A stretch of 46,229 bases of DNA, from NCBI RefSeq assembly GCF_019402665.1, contig NZ_VSST01000065.1, forward strand, positions 1 to 46,229, written 5' to 3'. The stretch comes from Bradyrhizobium canariense (GTDB lineage: Bacteria; Pseudomonadota; Alphaproteobacteria; Rhizobiales; Xanthobacteraceae). Positions 14,570 to 24,162 of the stretch are shown piece after piece. The notes beneath the pieces are model-generated. The model saw only the letters and a list, made by a program, of their open reading frames with translations. It was not told where the DNA came from and did not search any database. The translations under genes were made by a program, and so were the position numbers. Numbering within the stretch: position 1 is the stretch's first letter; every line of letters starts with the position of its first letter.

Positions 14570-16606
14570 ATGAAATTATCGCACATGATGTCCCGGGTCG
14601 GTGTCCGTCCGCGCGTGTTTGGCGGTTTCGCGTTGGTCCTCAGCTTTCTGGTCCTGCTCGCGGGCTTCGCCGTGGTCCAGGTCGAGCGGATCGGCGGAAC
14701 GGTCAATGACCTCGTGACCAGCGCGGCTGGCGACGCCGGAATGTCGCAGGCGCGTGCCGCGCTCTTGGAAGCGAACTCGGCGGTCGAGAAATTCATCCGA
14801 ACCTGGAATGTCGGCGACAAGGATGCCGCAGCCAAGGCGATCGACGGCGTGGGCAAACTGGCCGATCAGGCCGATCGGCAATTCGGCAAGCTGCAAGCGA
14901 TCGCGGAAGGCATCGGCCCGGTCAAGACGGCGCTGGAAACCTATCGTTCGTCGTTCACCGCAGCGGCGGATGCCGCCGATCGGCTGCGCGCCGCCACCAC
15001 GAAGACCGACGCCCAGGGCGCGGCCGCCGGCCTCAATGTCGGCGGCATTCAGGTTGCGCTTGCCAATCGCCCGGAAGATGCGGAACGACTTGTCAACCCG
15101 ATGCGCCTGGCCGGCGTCGTCGACGCGCTGCGCGTCACCGTGATGCGCTATGGATCCACTTTGTCGACGGGCGATGCCGACGACGCCAGGCAGGCGTTGT
15201 CCTACGCCCAATTGGCGATCGCAGACACCGAGGCTGAGCTGGCGACGGTGGACGCCCCCAAATTGAAGACGCTGGTCGCAGCACTCAAGACCGCGATCGC
15301 CGCCGACACGACGGCGCTCGAAGAGGTCATCAAGGTCGCCGCCGATCTGCGCGCCAGGCAGGCCGAATTGAAGAAGGCGAGTGCGGCGATCGACGATCAA
15401 GTCAACAAGATCAATGCGAAGCTCGGCACCGTGCGCGCCGAGCAGGGCGACAAGACCTCGGCAGCGGTCGATCAAACCAAACAGACCGTCGTCGCGACCG
15501 CGGCCGGCGCGCTGCTGCTGGGAGCGGTGCTCGCATGGCTTATCGGAGCCAGCGTATCCGGCCCGATTCGCGGCATGACGGACCGGATGCAATCGCTGGC
15601 GGCGGGCGAGCTCGATGAGCCCATTCCCGGCGGCGAATCGCGCGACGAAATCGGCCGCATGGCGCGTGCCGTCGAGGTGTTCCGCGAAAATGCACTGGCG
15701 GTTCGTCGCATGGAAGGCGAGGCCACGGCACAGCGCGAAGCCACCGAGGCCGACCGTGCCCGCATGATGTCTGATCTTGCCGGCCGCTTCGAGCAGGGCA
15801 TGCAGGGGGTGATCGCCGGTGTCGGTGGCCGGGCCGACGACATGGGGCGTAGCGCCGAGGAGTTGGCAAAGGTCGCCGAGCGCGGTCGCGGGCTCGCCGA
15901 AGCGGTCGCGACCCGCGCCGAGCAGGCATCGATGAACGTGCAGACCGTCGCCTCCGCCACCCAGCAGCTCGCGGCCTCGATCCGCGAAATCTCGAGCCAG
16001 GTGCACCGCTCCGTCGCGGTCTCGAACCGGGCGACCGACGAGACCAACCGCACCTCCGATTTGATCCATGGGTTGTCGGATGCGGCTGAAAAGATCGGTA
16101 CCATCATTCAATTGATTCAGGCCATCGCCAGCCAGACCAATCTGCTGGCGCTGAACGCGACCATCGAAGCGGCGCGCGCCGGCGACGCCGGCCGGGGCTT
16201 CGCGATCGTCGCCAGCGAGGTCAAGAGTCTCGCGACCCAGACAGCGCAGGCGACCGAGCAGATCGCCAGCCAGATTGCGACGATCCAGAGCGCGACCGGC
16301 CAATCGGTCGAGGCGATCAAGCAGTTCGGCACCACCGTCAAGGAAATGGCCGACATCGCCACCGCGATCGCCGCGGCGGTCGAAGAGCAGGGCGCGGCAA
16401 CGGGCGAAATCGCGCGCAACGTCGAAGAGGCGGCGAACGGCACCACGGCGGTGACGCAGGAAATCGGTCAGGTGCGCGCGGTGGCGGGCGAGACCGACGC
16501 CGGTGCCGAAGCCGCTCTTACGGTCGCAGCGGCCCTGAAGCAGCAGGCGGATTCAATGAAGTCGAACGTCGACGATTTCCTCCACACCATCCGCTCGGCG
16601 GCCTGA
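14570..16606 (+). CDS. Methyl-accepting chemotaxis protein
   Basis: A 678-residue transducer. Helix 1 lies at about residues 17-37, a long helical periplasmic domain of some 265 residues follows (larger than a simple four-helix bundle), helix 2 is at 307-326, HAMP at about 328-382, and the cytoplasmic signalling tip has NLLALNATIEAARAGDAGRG near 525-540. No C-terminal CheR-binding pentapeptide is seen. The start is 16 bp after the TRAP-type binding protein, so both are made together; the binding protein may load ligand onto this receptor's periplasmic domain. It is convergent with a LysR gene. Confidence 0.93.
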   Translation: MKLSHMMSRVGVRPRVFGGFALVLSFLVLLAGFAVVQVERIGGTVNDLVTSAAGDAGMSQARAALLEANSAVEKFIRTWNVGDKDAAAKAIDGVGKLADQADRQFGKLQAIAEGIGPVKTALETYRSSFTAAADAADRLRAATTKTDAQGAAAGLNVGGIQVALANRPEDAERLVNPMRLAGVVDALRVTVMRYGSTLSTGDADDARQALSYAQLAIADTEAELATVDAPKLKTLVAALKTAIAADTTALEEVIKVAADLRARQAELKKASAAIDDQVNKINAKLGTVRAEQGDKTSAAVDQTKQTVVATAAGALLLGAVLAWLIGASVSGPIRGMTDRMQSLAAGELDEPIPGGESRDEIGRMARAVEVFRENALAVRRMEGEATAQREATEADRARMMSDLAGRFEQGMQGVIAGVGGRADDMGRSAEELAKVAERGRGLAEAVATRAEQASMNVQTVASATQQLAASIREISSQVHRSVAVSNRATDETNRTSDLIHGLSDAAEKIGTIIQLIQAIASQTNLLALNATIEAARAGDAGRGFAIVASEVKSLATQTAQATEQIASQIATIQSATGQSVEAIKQFGTTVKEMADIATAIAAAVEEQGAATGEIARNVEEAANGTTAVTQEIGQVRAVAGETDAGAEAALTVAAALKQQADSMKSNVDDFLHTIRSAA

Positions 16607-16651
16607 ATTCCCGAGAAACCGGCGATGCCGCGGGTGCCAACGAAACGGGCC

Positions 16652-17536
16652 TCACAGCACCGGCAACAGCGAGCTCTTCAATTCGCGCAATAACGCCTGA
16701 ACCGCAGCAGCCTGGACCCGTCGCTCGGGAATGCTTGCCTTCACCCATAAATCGGGGATTGGAAAATCCGGCAACACGACCTGCAACGTGCCTTGACGTA
16801 GGGCCTCTTCCGCAAGGTAGTGCGAGATGAAGGCGATGCCGTTGCCGGCGATCGCGCTTTTCACGAGCACGTGGCCCTCGTTCGAACTCAACAGCGGTCG
16901 GACCTGAACCGTGATACGGTCGCGCGGCCCGTCGAACACCCAGTCCGGGCCGGTGGGAAGAAAACTCAGGCAACGATGATCGACCAGATCGCGCGGATGT
17001 CGCGGCACGCCGTGCGCCCTGAGATAGGCCGGCGACGCGCACAACAAGCGCTTCAATCGGCATAGGGGCTCGTCGACCACACCGCCGAACGAATGCGGGA
17101 ACGCGCCGATGGCGATATCGAAGCCTTCCGTCACCGGATCGACGGGACGGTCGATCAGGACGATCTCGAGCTTCAGCTTCGGGTTTTGAGTCTGGAACGC
17201 GCTGAACACATCGGCAAGTCGGGCGATGGTCAGCGAGGTCGGGGCCTTGATACGCAAATGATCGATAAGATCATGGCCTTTCTCGCCCATGCGCGACAGG
17301 AGATCGCCGACATCGGCGACCACGCTCCGCGCCCTCTGGACATATTCCTGGCCGGCCGCGGTCAGCCGCAATTGCCGCGTCGAGCGATGAAATAGCGGCG
17401 TGCCGATCCGCGTCTCCAATTGGGTGACCCGCTTTGCGACCACCGAAGTTGCGACATTGAGTTTTCTCGCCGCGGCGGAAAATCCGGCGGCGTCTGCGGT
17501 GGCGAGGAAGGCTTGGAGGTTCACGAGGACGTCCAT
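16652..17536 (-). CDS. LysR-family transcriptional regulator
   Basis: A 294-residue LTTR with an N-terminal HTH (GFSAAARKLNVATSVVAKRVTQLE, residues 18-41) and a full effector domain. AGGTGG precedes the ATG at 17536. It is divergent from the FAD oxidoreductase and ABC transporter operon, 113 bp apart, and a CTTTC-N9-GAAAG palindrome next to its start has the T-N11-A form of an LTTR box. It therefore probably regulates that operon and itself. The co-inducer is unknown. Confidence 0.92.
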   Translation of the reverse strand: MDVLVNLQAFLATADAAGFSAAARKLNVATSVVAKRVTQLETRIGTPLFHRSTRQLRLTAAGQEYVQRARSVVADVGDLLSRMGEKGHDLIDHLRIKAPTSLTIARLADVFSAFQTQNPKLKLEIVLIDRPVDPVTEGFDIAIGAFPHSFGGVVDEPLCRLKRLLCASPAYLRAHGVPRHPRDLVDHRCLSFLPTGPDWVFDGPRDRITVQVRPLLSSNEGHVLVKSAIAGNGIAFISHYLAEEALRQGTLQVVLPDFPIPDLWVKASIPERRVQAAAVQALLRELKSSLLPVL

Positions 17537-17543
17537 TTTCCAC

Positions 17544-17562
17544 CTTTCTCGATTCGTGAAAG
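17544..17562. promoter_or_regulatory. Candidate LysR box
   Basis: CTTTC (17544-17548) and GAAAG (17558-17562) form an inverted repeat with 9 bases between, fitting the T-N11-A rule, 8 bp upstream of the LysR start and within the divergent promoter region. Confidence 0.35.
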
Positions 17563-17649
17563 CTGATCGTGTATTTTGGTGGATTGTAGCCCGGCACGCG
17601 TTAATTCATAGTCGGCCCAAGCAAGAGATTTTCAGGGACGGGACGCGCC

Positions 17650-19014
17650 ATGCAGGCCACCACGATCGAAGAACCGGCGCGCCATGTGCCGCTTTACGGC
17701 GAATATGAAGTCGTCGTCCTCGGCGGCGGTCCGGCCGGCATCGTCGCGGCGGCCTCAAGCGCGCGCGCGGGGCGGAAGACGCTCTTGATCGAGCGCTACG
17801 GCTTTCTTGGCGGCATGGGCACTGCCGCAGGCGTCACCAATTTCTGCGGCCTGCACGGCAATGTTTACGGCGAGGCCCACCGGCTGGTGCAGGGCATGGC
17901 GTCGGAGTTGCTGGCGCGGATCGATCATTTGAACGGCCTCAACGCGCCGCATCTCATTCTCGGCAAGGTCTTCGCCCAGGCCTACGACACCGCCGCCTAC
18001 AAGATCGCGGCCGACCAGCTGCTCGCCAGTCACAAGGTGCACATCCTCTTCCACGCGCTCGGTGCCGGCGTCGTGATGGGCGATAACAGGTGCATCGATG
18101 CGCTGATGGTCGAGACCAAGGCCGGCCGGCAGGCGGTGCGATCGGAGATATTCATCGATTGCTCCGGCGACGGCGATCTCGCGGTCTGGGCCGGCGCGCC
18201 GTTTGAATTCGGCGACGAGCACGGCCATCCGATGTATCCCTCGATGATGCTCCGTCTCAACGGCATCGATCCGGCGAAGGCAGGCGATGCCTGGCGCACC
18301 ATCCCGCAATTGATGGAGCAGGCCACAGCCGCCGGCACTCACACATTCCCGCGCAAGAGCGCGATCGTACGGCCGCAAAAGTCCGGCACCGAATGGCGGG
18401 TGAATTTTACGCAAGTGGCGCGCGAGGACGGCCATGCCATCAACGGCATCGTGCCTGACGATCTCACCCGCGGCGAGATCGAGGGCCGTAAGCAAGCGCT
18501 GGCTGCGTTCGAATTCCTGCGCACCGTGCCGGGCTTTGAAAAATCCTACATCGTCGACCTGCCGCCGCAGCTCGGCATCCGCGAAACCCGCCGCATCAAT
18601 GGCGGCTATCAGCTCAGCGGTGAGGACGTGCTCGGCTGCGCCTCGTTCGAGGATTCCATCGGGGTCAATGGCTGGCCGATCGAGGCCCATGTCCCCGGCG
18701 ACGTCGTCTTCACCTTCCCGCCGATCCCGGAATCGCGCGGCTATAACGAGCTGCCTTACCGCATGCTGGTGCCCGAAGGTGTCGACAATCTGCTGGTCGC
18801 CGGCCGCTGCGCCTCGATGACCCATGAGGGCCAATCAGCGGCCCGGGTCTCCGGTGCCTGTTTCGTGATGGGGGAGGCGGCCGGTTCCGCCGCCGCGCTG
18901 GCGCTCTCCGGAAACCGGATCCCGCGTGACATCCCGGTTGAAAAGCTGCAGGAAACGTTGAAACAACAGGGCGCCTTCATCGGACGGGACCAGCCCGTGC
19001 CCGAGGGCCTGTAA
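17650..19014 (+). CDS. FAD-dependent oxidoreductase (FAD_oxidored type)
   Basis: A 454-residue flavoprotein. The FAD Rossmann motif VVLGGGPAGIVAAASSARAG lies near residue 23, followed by LIERYGFLGGMGT. FIDCSGDGDLAVWAG around residue 170 and the C-terminal LLVAGRCASMTHEGQSAARVSG complete the cofactor-binding set of the PF12831 family. Family members are dehydrogenases of poorly known substrates. It leads an operon with a binding protein (33 bp later), an ATPase and a permease of a NitT/TauT-type importer, so it probably acts on the imported compound. There is no signal peptide, hence cytoplasmic. Confidence 0.87.
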   Translation: MQATTIEEPARHVPLYGEYEVVVLGGGPAGIVAAASSARAGRKTLLIERYGFLGGMGTAAGVTNFCGLHGNVYGEAHRLVQGMASELLARIDHLNGLNAPHLILGKVFAQAYDTAAYKIAADQLLASHKVHILFHALGAGVVMGDNRCIDALMVETKAGRQAVRSEIFIDCSGDGDLAVWAGAPFEFGDEHGHPMYPSMMLRLNGIDPAKAGDAWRTIPQLMEQATAAGTHTFPRKSAIVRPQKSGTEWRVNFTQVAREDGHAINGIVPDDLTRGEIEGRKQALAAFEFLRTVPGFEKSYIVDLPPQLGIRETRRINGGYQLSGEDVLGCASFEDSIGVNGWPIEAHVPGDVVFTFPPIPESRGYNELPYRMLVPEGVDNLLVAGRCASMTHEGQSAARVSGACFVMGEAAGSAAALALSGNRIPRDIPVEKLQETLKQQGAFIGRDQPVPEGL

Positions 19015-19047
19015 CCGACTGCAAGATAACGACGGCGAGGAAACGAA

Positions 19048-20052
19048 ATGACCGGGATTGTGCGGCTCGCGCTAGCTAGCCTGATGGCGATCACAGCGAT
19101 GGGCACGGCCCGAGCCGAGGACGCGCTGAAGGCCAGGATCGGCGTGCTCAGGCTGTCCTCCTCCGCGCCCGTCTTCATCGCGCAGGACAAGGGCTATTTC
19201 CGCGAGGCCGGCCTCGACGTCGAGCTGAAATTCTTCGACGCGGCGCAGCCGATCGCGGTGGCAACGACCTCGGGCGACATCGATTTCGGCGTCACCGCCT
19301 TCACCGCCGGCCTTTACAATCTCGCCGGCAAGGGCGTGCTGAAGGTGATCGGCGGCATGAGCCGCGAGAAGGCAGGCTATCCCCTGATCGGCTATTTCGC
19401 CAGCAACAACGCCTATGCGAGCGGTCTGAAGACGCCGAAGGACCTCGCGGGCAAGCGCGTGGCGATGACGCAGGTTGGCTCGTCCTTTCACTATTCGCTC
19501 GGCCTGCTTGCCGACAAATACGGCTTCAAGCTTGCCGACGTGAAGATCGTGCCGCTGCAATCGCTGTCGAATGCCGCGGCCGCGCTGAAGGGCGAGACCG
19601 TGGATGCAGCGCTGCTGCCGATCTCCACGGCGCGAAAGCTGATGGACGACGGCGGTGCGAAGTTTCTCGGCTGGGTCGGCGACGAGACACCCTGGCAACT
19701 GGGCGCGGTGTTCGCTTCACCGAAGACGCTGACCAACAAGGTGCTGGTGACGAAGCTGCTCAGCGCTTTGGCAAAGGCCGACCGCGAATATCACGACGTC
19801 ATCCTTGCCGCGATGAAGGACGGTGTCGCCCCGATCAACGACAAGACAAAGCCACTGCTGGAGATCATCGCAAAATATACCAATTTGCCGGTGGAGCAGG
19901 TGGTCGGCAACTGCGCCTATATCGATCCTGACGGCAAGCTGGATGTGAAGAACGTCGACAACCAGATCAAATGGCTCCAGGAGCAGGGTTTTGCCGACAA
20001 GGGCTTCGACGCGAACGCGATCATCGCAAAGGACTTTGTGAAGGCGGATTGA
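19048..20052 (+). CDS. ABC transporter substrate-binding protein, NitT/TauT type
   Basis: A 334-residue periplasmic binding protein with a signal peptide cleaved near ARAED (residue 24). The NMT1/SsuA-like fold shows in PVFIAQDKGYFREAGLDVELKFF and the following GDIDFGVTAFTAG. This family binds nitrate, sulfonates, pyrimidines, phthalate and similar ligands; the ligand here cannot be named. AGGAAACGAA precedes the ATG. It belongs to the operon with the FAD oxidoreductase and the two transporter genes after it. Confidence 0.92.
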   Translation: MTGIVRLALASLMAITAMGTARAEDALKARIGVLRLSSSAPVFIAQDKGYFREAGLDVELKFFDAAQPIAVATTSGDIDFGVTAFTAGLYNLAGKGVLKVIGGMSREKAGYPLIGYFASNNAYASGLKTPKDLAGKRVAMTQVGSSFHYSLGLLADKYGFKLADVKIVPLQSLSNAAAALKGETVDAALLPISTARKLMDDGGAKFLGWVGDETPWQLGAVFASPKTLTNKVLVTKLLSALAKADREYHDVILAAMKDGVAPINDKTKPLLEIIAKYTNLPVEQVVGNCAYIDPDGKLDVKNVDNQIKWLQEQGFADKGFDANAIIAKDFVKAD

Positions 20053-20068
20053 GAGTAGAACGCAACGC

Positions 20069-20834
<766 letters not shown>

Positions 20835-20842
<8 letters not shown>

Positions 20843-21659
20843 TCGCGCTCCGGCGGGACCATCTGCGAAGGATGAAGCGGTCCGACGCGTCCGCTTTCGC
20901 GGCGCCGGCTTCGTGCCGGCGAGCAGCCGCTTCGGCGGCTGGATCGCGCTCGCGCTGGTCATTGCGATCTGGCAGGCGGCCGGCAGCACCGGCCTGGTCA
21001 ATCCGCTGTTCCTGCCGCCGCCGTCGGCGATCGCGCGTGCAATTTACCAGCTCGCGATCTCGGGCGCGCTGTGGCAGCACCTTTCCGCGTCGCTCCTGCG
21101 CATCGGTGTCGGCTGGCTGCTCGGCACGGCGGCCGGCGTCGCGGTTGGCTTTGCCATCGGCCTGTCGCGGCTGGCGCGCAGCGTCGGCATCACCTTCATC
21201 TCGGCGCTGTTCCCGATCCCGAAGATCGCGCTGCTGCCGCTGTTGATCCTCTGGCTCGGCATCGGTGAAGAGCCGAAGATCGCGACCATTGCGCTCGGGG
21301 TGTTCTTCTCGACCGCGATCTCGGTCTATAGCGGCGTCGACGCGGTGCCGCGCAACCTGATCCGCATGGCGCAGAGCTTCAACGTGCCGTTCGCCACCAT
21401 CGTGCGCAAGGTGGTCTGGCCGGGCGCGCTGCCCGCGATCCTCGCCGGCTTCCGCATCACGTCGTCGGTGGCGCTGCTGCTCGTCGTCAGCGCCGAGATG
21501 ATCGGCGCGCAGTACGGCATCGGCGCGTTCGTGCTTCAGGCCGGCAATTTGATGCAGACGGATCAGCTGCTCGCGGGCGTGGTGATTTTATCGGTGTTTG
21601 GGTTGATCGTGGGGCGGGTGATCAACTGGCTGGAGATACGGCTCTTGCACTGGCGATAG
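20835..21659 (+). CDS. ABC transporter permease, SsuC/TauC type
   Basis: A 274-residue membrane protein with about six helices and the BPD_transp_1 fold. The EAA-type loop reads AQSFNVPFATIVRKVVWPGALPAILAG, near residue 185. It starts at 20835, overlapping the ATPase gene by 8 bp, so the two are translationally coupled. A longer frame from 20814 is possible but has no advantage. It is the last gene of the operon; a palindromic repeat follows. Confidence 0.94.
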
Positions 21660-21675
21660 CCGCAGTCACTGCAGC

Positions 21676-21769
21676 CGTAGGGTGGGCAAAGCGAAGCGTG
21701 CCCACCAATTGTTTCATCGCTCGCGGAGATGTGGTGGGCACGGCGCGTTGCGCCTTTGCCCACCCTACG
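21676..21769. repeat. Palindromic intergenic repeat
   Basis: A perfect 16-bp inverted repeat (21676-21691 with 21754-21769, starting CGTAGGGTGGGCAAAG) encloses a second pair, CGTGCCCACCA and TGGTGGGCACG. It lies between the convergent permease and gentisate dioxygenase genes and may also act as a bidirectional terminator. Confidence 0.75.
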
Positions 21770-21781
21770 AGACCGGTGTCG

Positions 21782-22822
21782 TCACGCGTTCCCGCGATCC
21801 TCCCGGAACAAATCCAGCTTCTGCTGCACGGGTCGATCCGAGAAGCTGAACAGCACTGCATCCAGGTCGGCCTCGTGCGTGACCCATTGCCAGCTCGGCA
21901 CCACGAACAAATCGCGCGGGCCCCATTCGAAGGTCGAGTCCCCGATGCGGGTACGGCCGTGGCCTTCGATCGGACAGAACACCGTTGCGTCCGTCGAACG
22001 ATAGCGCGCGGTCTTGAAGCCCTTCGGCAGCAACTGGACGAACGTGCCGATGGTCGGCATCGCGAAGTCGCCGGTCTCGGGGTTGCTGAATTTCAGCTTC
22101 AGCCCGTGACAGGCGTCCCACTCCTGGCTCGTGCGGGCTTTCTCCAGTGCCTCGCGCGTGTAGGCATAGGGATAGCTGAAGATCGGCGACGTCTTCGAGC
22201 TCCGCTTTACGTCGACCGGCAGTAAATTGTGGCCGTAGCGCGCAAAACTGTCGCCGGCGGGCCTTGTGATCTTCTGCTGGTCCTCGTTGGAGCCTTCCGC
22301 GAAAGAGCAGTCGAAGAACTGCACCAGCGGAATGTCGAGACCGTCGAGCCAGAACATCGGCTGGTCGGTCTCGTTGGAATGATCGTGCCAGGTCATCGAC
22401 GGCGTGATGATGAAGTCGCCTTGCTCCATCGCGGTGCGCTCGCCGTCGACCGCGGTGTGGGCGCCCTTGCCTTCGAGCACGAAGCGCAGCGCCGATTGGC
22501 TGTGCCGGTGCGCGGGCGCGACGTCGCCGGGCACCACCATCTGCACGCCGGCATAGAGCGACGTGGTGATTTTCGACTGCCCGCGCAGGCCGGGATTTTC
22601 CAGCACCAGCACGCGCCGCTCGGCTTCTTTCGCCGTGATCAGCTTGCCGGCCTCGGTCATGTAGTCGCGGATGATGTCGAACTTCCACAGATGCGGCCGG
22701 CAGGCGCTCTTCGGCTCCGGCGTGATCAAATCGCTCATGACGGTCCAGAGCGCGGTGAGATTCTCGCCGTCGATCTTCTTGTAGAACGCCTCGCGTTCCG
22801 GCGTCTTGGTCACGGCTTCCAT
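21782..22822 (-). CDS. gtdA: Gentisate 1,2-dioxygenase
   Basis: A 346-residue bicupin Fe(II) dioxygenase that opens the gentisate ring to maleylpyruvate. The N-terminal cupin has APAHRHSQSALRFVLEG with the HxH iron ligands and a later His in MTWHDHSN, as in characterised gentisate and salicylate dioxygenases. The C-terminal cupin shows the degenerate WEWGPRDLFVVPSW-like pattern. It is transcribed leftward from the promoter region shared with maleylpyruvate isomerase; a TTGACG-N16-TATACT promoter (22880 to 22853) overlaps the 26-bp probable MarR operator. Salicylate or 1-hydroxy-2-naphthoate dioxygenase activity is a less likely alternative. Confidence 0.9.
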   Translation of the reverse strand: MEAVTKTPEREAFYKKIDGENLTALWTVMSDLITPEPKSACRPHLWKFDIIRDYMTEAGKLITAKEAERRVLVLENPGLRGQSKITTSLYAGVQMVVPGDVAPAHRHSQSALRFVLEGKGAHTAVDGERTAMEQGDFIITPSMTWHDHSNETDQPMFWLDGLDIPLVQFFDCSFAEGSNEDQQKITRPAGDSFARYGHNLLPVDVKRSSKTSPIFSYPYAYTREALEKARTSQEWDACHGLKLKFSNPETGDFAMPTIGTFVQLLPKGFKTARYRSTDATVFCPIEGHGRTRIGDSTFEWGPRDLFVVPSWQWVTHEADLDAVLFSFSDRPVQQKLDLFREDRGNA

Positions 22823-22845
22823 GGTGCGGCTCCCGTCGTTTTGTT

Positions 22846-22871
22846 GATTGACAGTATACTTACGATCTAGG
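22846..22871. promoter_or_regulatory. Probable MarR operator and divergent promoter
   Basis: A 26-bp site containing the palindrome AGTATACT (22853-22860) recurs at 26927-26952 with a single mismatch. Leftward, TATACT is a good -10 with TTGACG 16 bp upstream (for gtdA). Rightward, TTGACA at 22848-22853 is a perfect -35 with a weak -10 near 22872 (for the isomerase). A protein bound here would block both. Confidence 0.65.
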
Positions 22872-22912
22872 TAGCGTCAACGTGCGAACAAGAACGAAAC
22901 GGGAGGGTTCCG

Positions 22913-23545
22913 ATGAAGCTGCACGGCTATTTCCGCTCCAGCGCCGCCTACCGGGTACGGATCGCACTGAACCTGAAGGGTCTTGGTGCCGAGCACCTGC
23001 CGCATCACCTTCGTAAGGGCGAGCAATGCGCGCCGGCCTATCTCGCCATCAATCCGCAGGGCCTGGTGCCCGCGCTCGAGAACGATGCGGGCGCAGTGCT
23101 GACCCAGTCGGTCGCCATCATCGAATGGCTCGACGAGACCCATCCCAACCCGCCGCTGTTGCCGGGGGATGCGTTGCAGCGCGCCAAGGTGAGGGCGTTT
23201 GCGCTGGCGATCGCCTGCGACACTCACCCCGTACAGAATCTGAAGGTGCTGGCGCGGCTGCGCGAGCTTGGCCTTGCCGAGGAGAAGGTTCAGGACTGGG
23301 CGGCCTGGGTCAACCGCGAGGGCCTCGCGGCCTGCGAGACGCTGATCAGGGCCGAGCCGGGCCCGTTCTGCTTCGGGGATGCGCCGACGCTCGCCGATCT
23401 CTGCCTGGTGCCGCAGCTCGCCAATGCCCGCCGCTTCGGCGTCGACGTCTCGGCCTATCCGCGCCTGCTTAAGGCGGAAGCCGCGGCCAAGGCGCTGCCG
23501 GCGTTCGTCAATGCCGCGCCGGAGAACCAGCCCGATGCCGAGTAA
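22913..23545 (+). CDS. maiA: Maleylpyruvate/maleylacetoacetate isomerase, zeta-class GST
   Basis: A 210-residue zeta GST: the glutathione-activating motif SSAAYRVRIALNLKG (residues 9-23), NPQGLVPALE and QSVAIIEWLDE in the thioredoxin domain, and FGDAPTLADLCLVPQ in the helical domain. Zeta GSTs isomerise maleylacetoacetate or maleylpyruvate to the fumaryl form using glutathione. Its place opposite gentisate dioxygenase favours maleylpyruvate (NagL role). GGAGGGTTCCG precedes the ATG. It overlaps the MarR gene by 11 bp. No fumarylpyruvate hydrolase follows. Confidence 0.9.
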   Translation: MKLHGYFRSSAAYRVRIALNLKGLGAEHLPHHLRKGEQCAPAYLAINPQGLVPALENDAGAVLTQSVAIIEWLDETHPNPPLLPGDALQRAKVRAFALAIACDTHPVQNLKVLARLRELGLAEEKVQDWAAWVNREGLAACETLIRAEPGPFCFGDAPTLADLCLVPQLANARRFGVDVSAYPRLLKAEAAAKALPAFVNAAPENQPDAE

Positions 23546-24044
23546 GCCGCCTCCGATCACGATAGACGCAGTCTATGCCGCGCCGGGCTATCTGTTCCGG
23601 CGGATGCAGCAGATCGCGGTCTCGATCTTCATGGAGGAGTGCAAGGCGTTCGACCTCACGCCGGTGCAATACGCGGCGCTGATCGCGATCCACACCCACC
23701 CCGGCATCGACGCGACGCGACTGTCCGCGGTGATCGCCTTCGACCGCTCCACGCTCGGCAGCGTGATCGAGCGGCTTCAGGCCAAGGATTTCGTCGAGCG
23801 CAGGCCGGCGCCGGAAGACAAGCGGATCAAGCTGCTCTATTTGACCAAATCAGGCGCGGCGATCCTGCGTGACATCATTCCCGCCGTCGAACGCGCCCAG
23901 ATGCGGATGCTGGAGCCGCTCAAGCCGGCGGACCGCAAGGCACTGATGGGGCTCCTGGCGCAGCTCGTCGATCTCAACAACGAGGCGTCGCGGGTGCCGC
24001 TCCGGGCGGAGGACGCGCTGGAGCATCTGGGGAAGGCGCCTTAA
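23535..24044 (+). CDS. MarR-family transcriptional regulator
   Basis: A 169-residue winged-helix protein. ATRLSAVIAFDRSTLGSVIERLQAKDFVER (about residues 55-85) is the recognition helix and EDKRIKLLYLTKSG the wing. MarR proteins of aromatic clusters (such as HcaR or BadR types) release DNA on binding the aromatic acid or its CoA ester. It is co-transcribed with the isomerase and lies between the gentisate genes and the CoA ligase/monooxygenase operon, so it is the natural reader of the duplicated 26-bp site. GGAGAA precedes the ATG. Confidence 0.9.
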   Translation: MPSKPPPITIDAVYAAPGYLFRRMQQIAVSIFMEECKAFDLTPVQYAALIAIHTHPGIDATRLSAVIAFDRSTLGSVIERLQAKDFVERRPAPEDKRIKLLYLTKSGAAILRDIIPAVERAQMRMLEPLKPADRKALMGLLAQLVDLNNEASRVPLRAEDALEHLGKAP

Positions 24045-24051
24045 TCATGGT

Positions 24052-24153
24052 TGTCATTCCCCGCGAAGGCGGGGAATCCAGTACGCCGAGGCTTCTCGGC
24101 TCGATCACTACCGTCTCTGGAATACTGGATCGCCCGCCTTCGCGGGCGATGAC
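24052..24153. repeat. Palindromic intergenic repeat
   Basis: Imperfect inverted arms at 24052-24082 and 24123-24153, each carrying its own small hairpin (CCCCGCGAAGGCGGGG and GCCCGCCTTCGCGGGC), fill the gap between convergent genes. This is the common GTCATTCC...GATGAC type repeat of this group of bacteria. Confidence 0.7.
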
Positions 24154-24162
24154 GGCGGAGGC

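Noticed and set aside
14576..16303. 575-codon leftward open frame over the chemoreceptor gene
   Set aside because: Antisense shadow of a gene with clear transmembrane, HAMP and signalling motifs; its own translation shows none.
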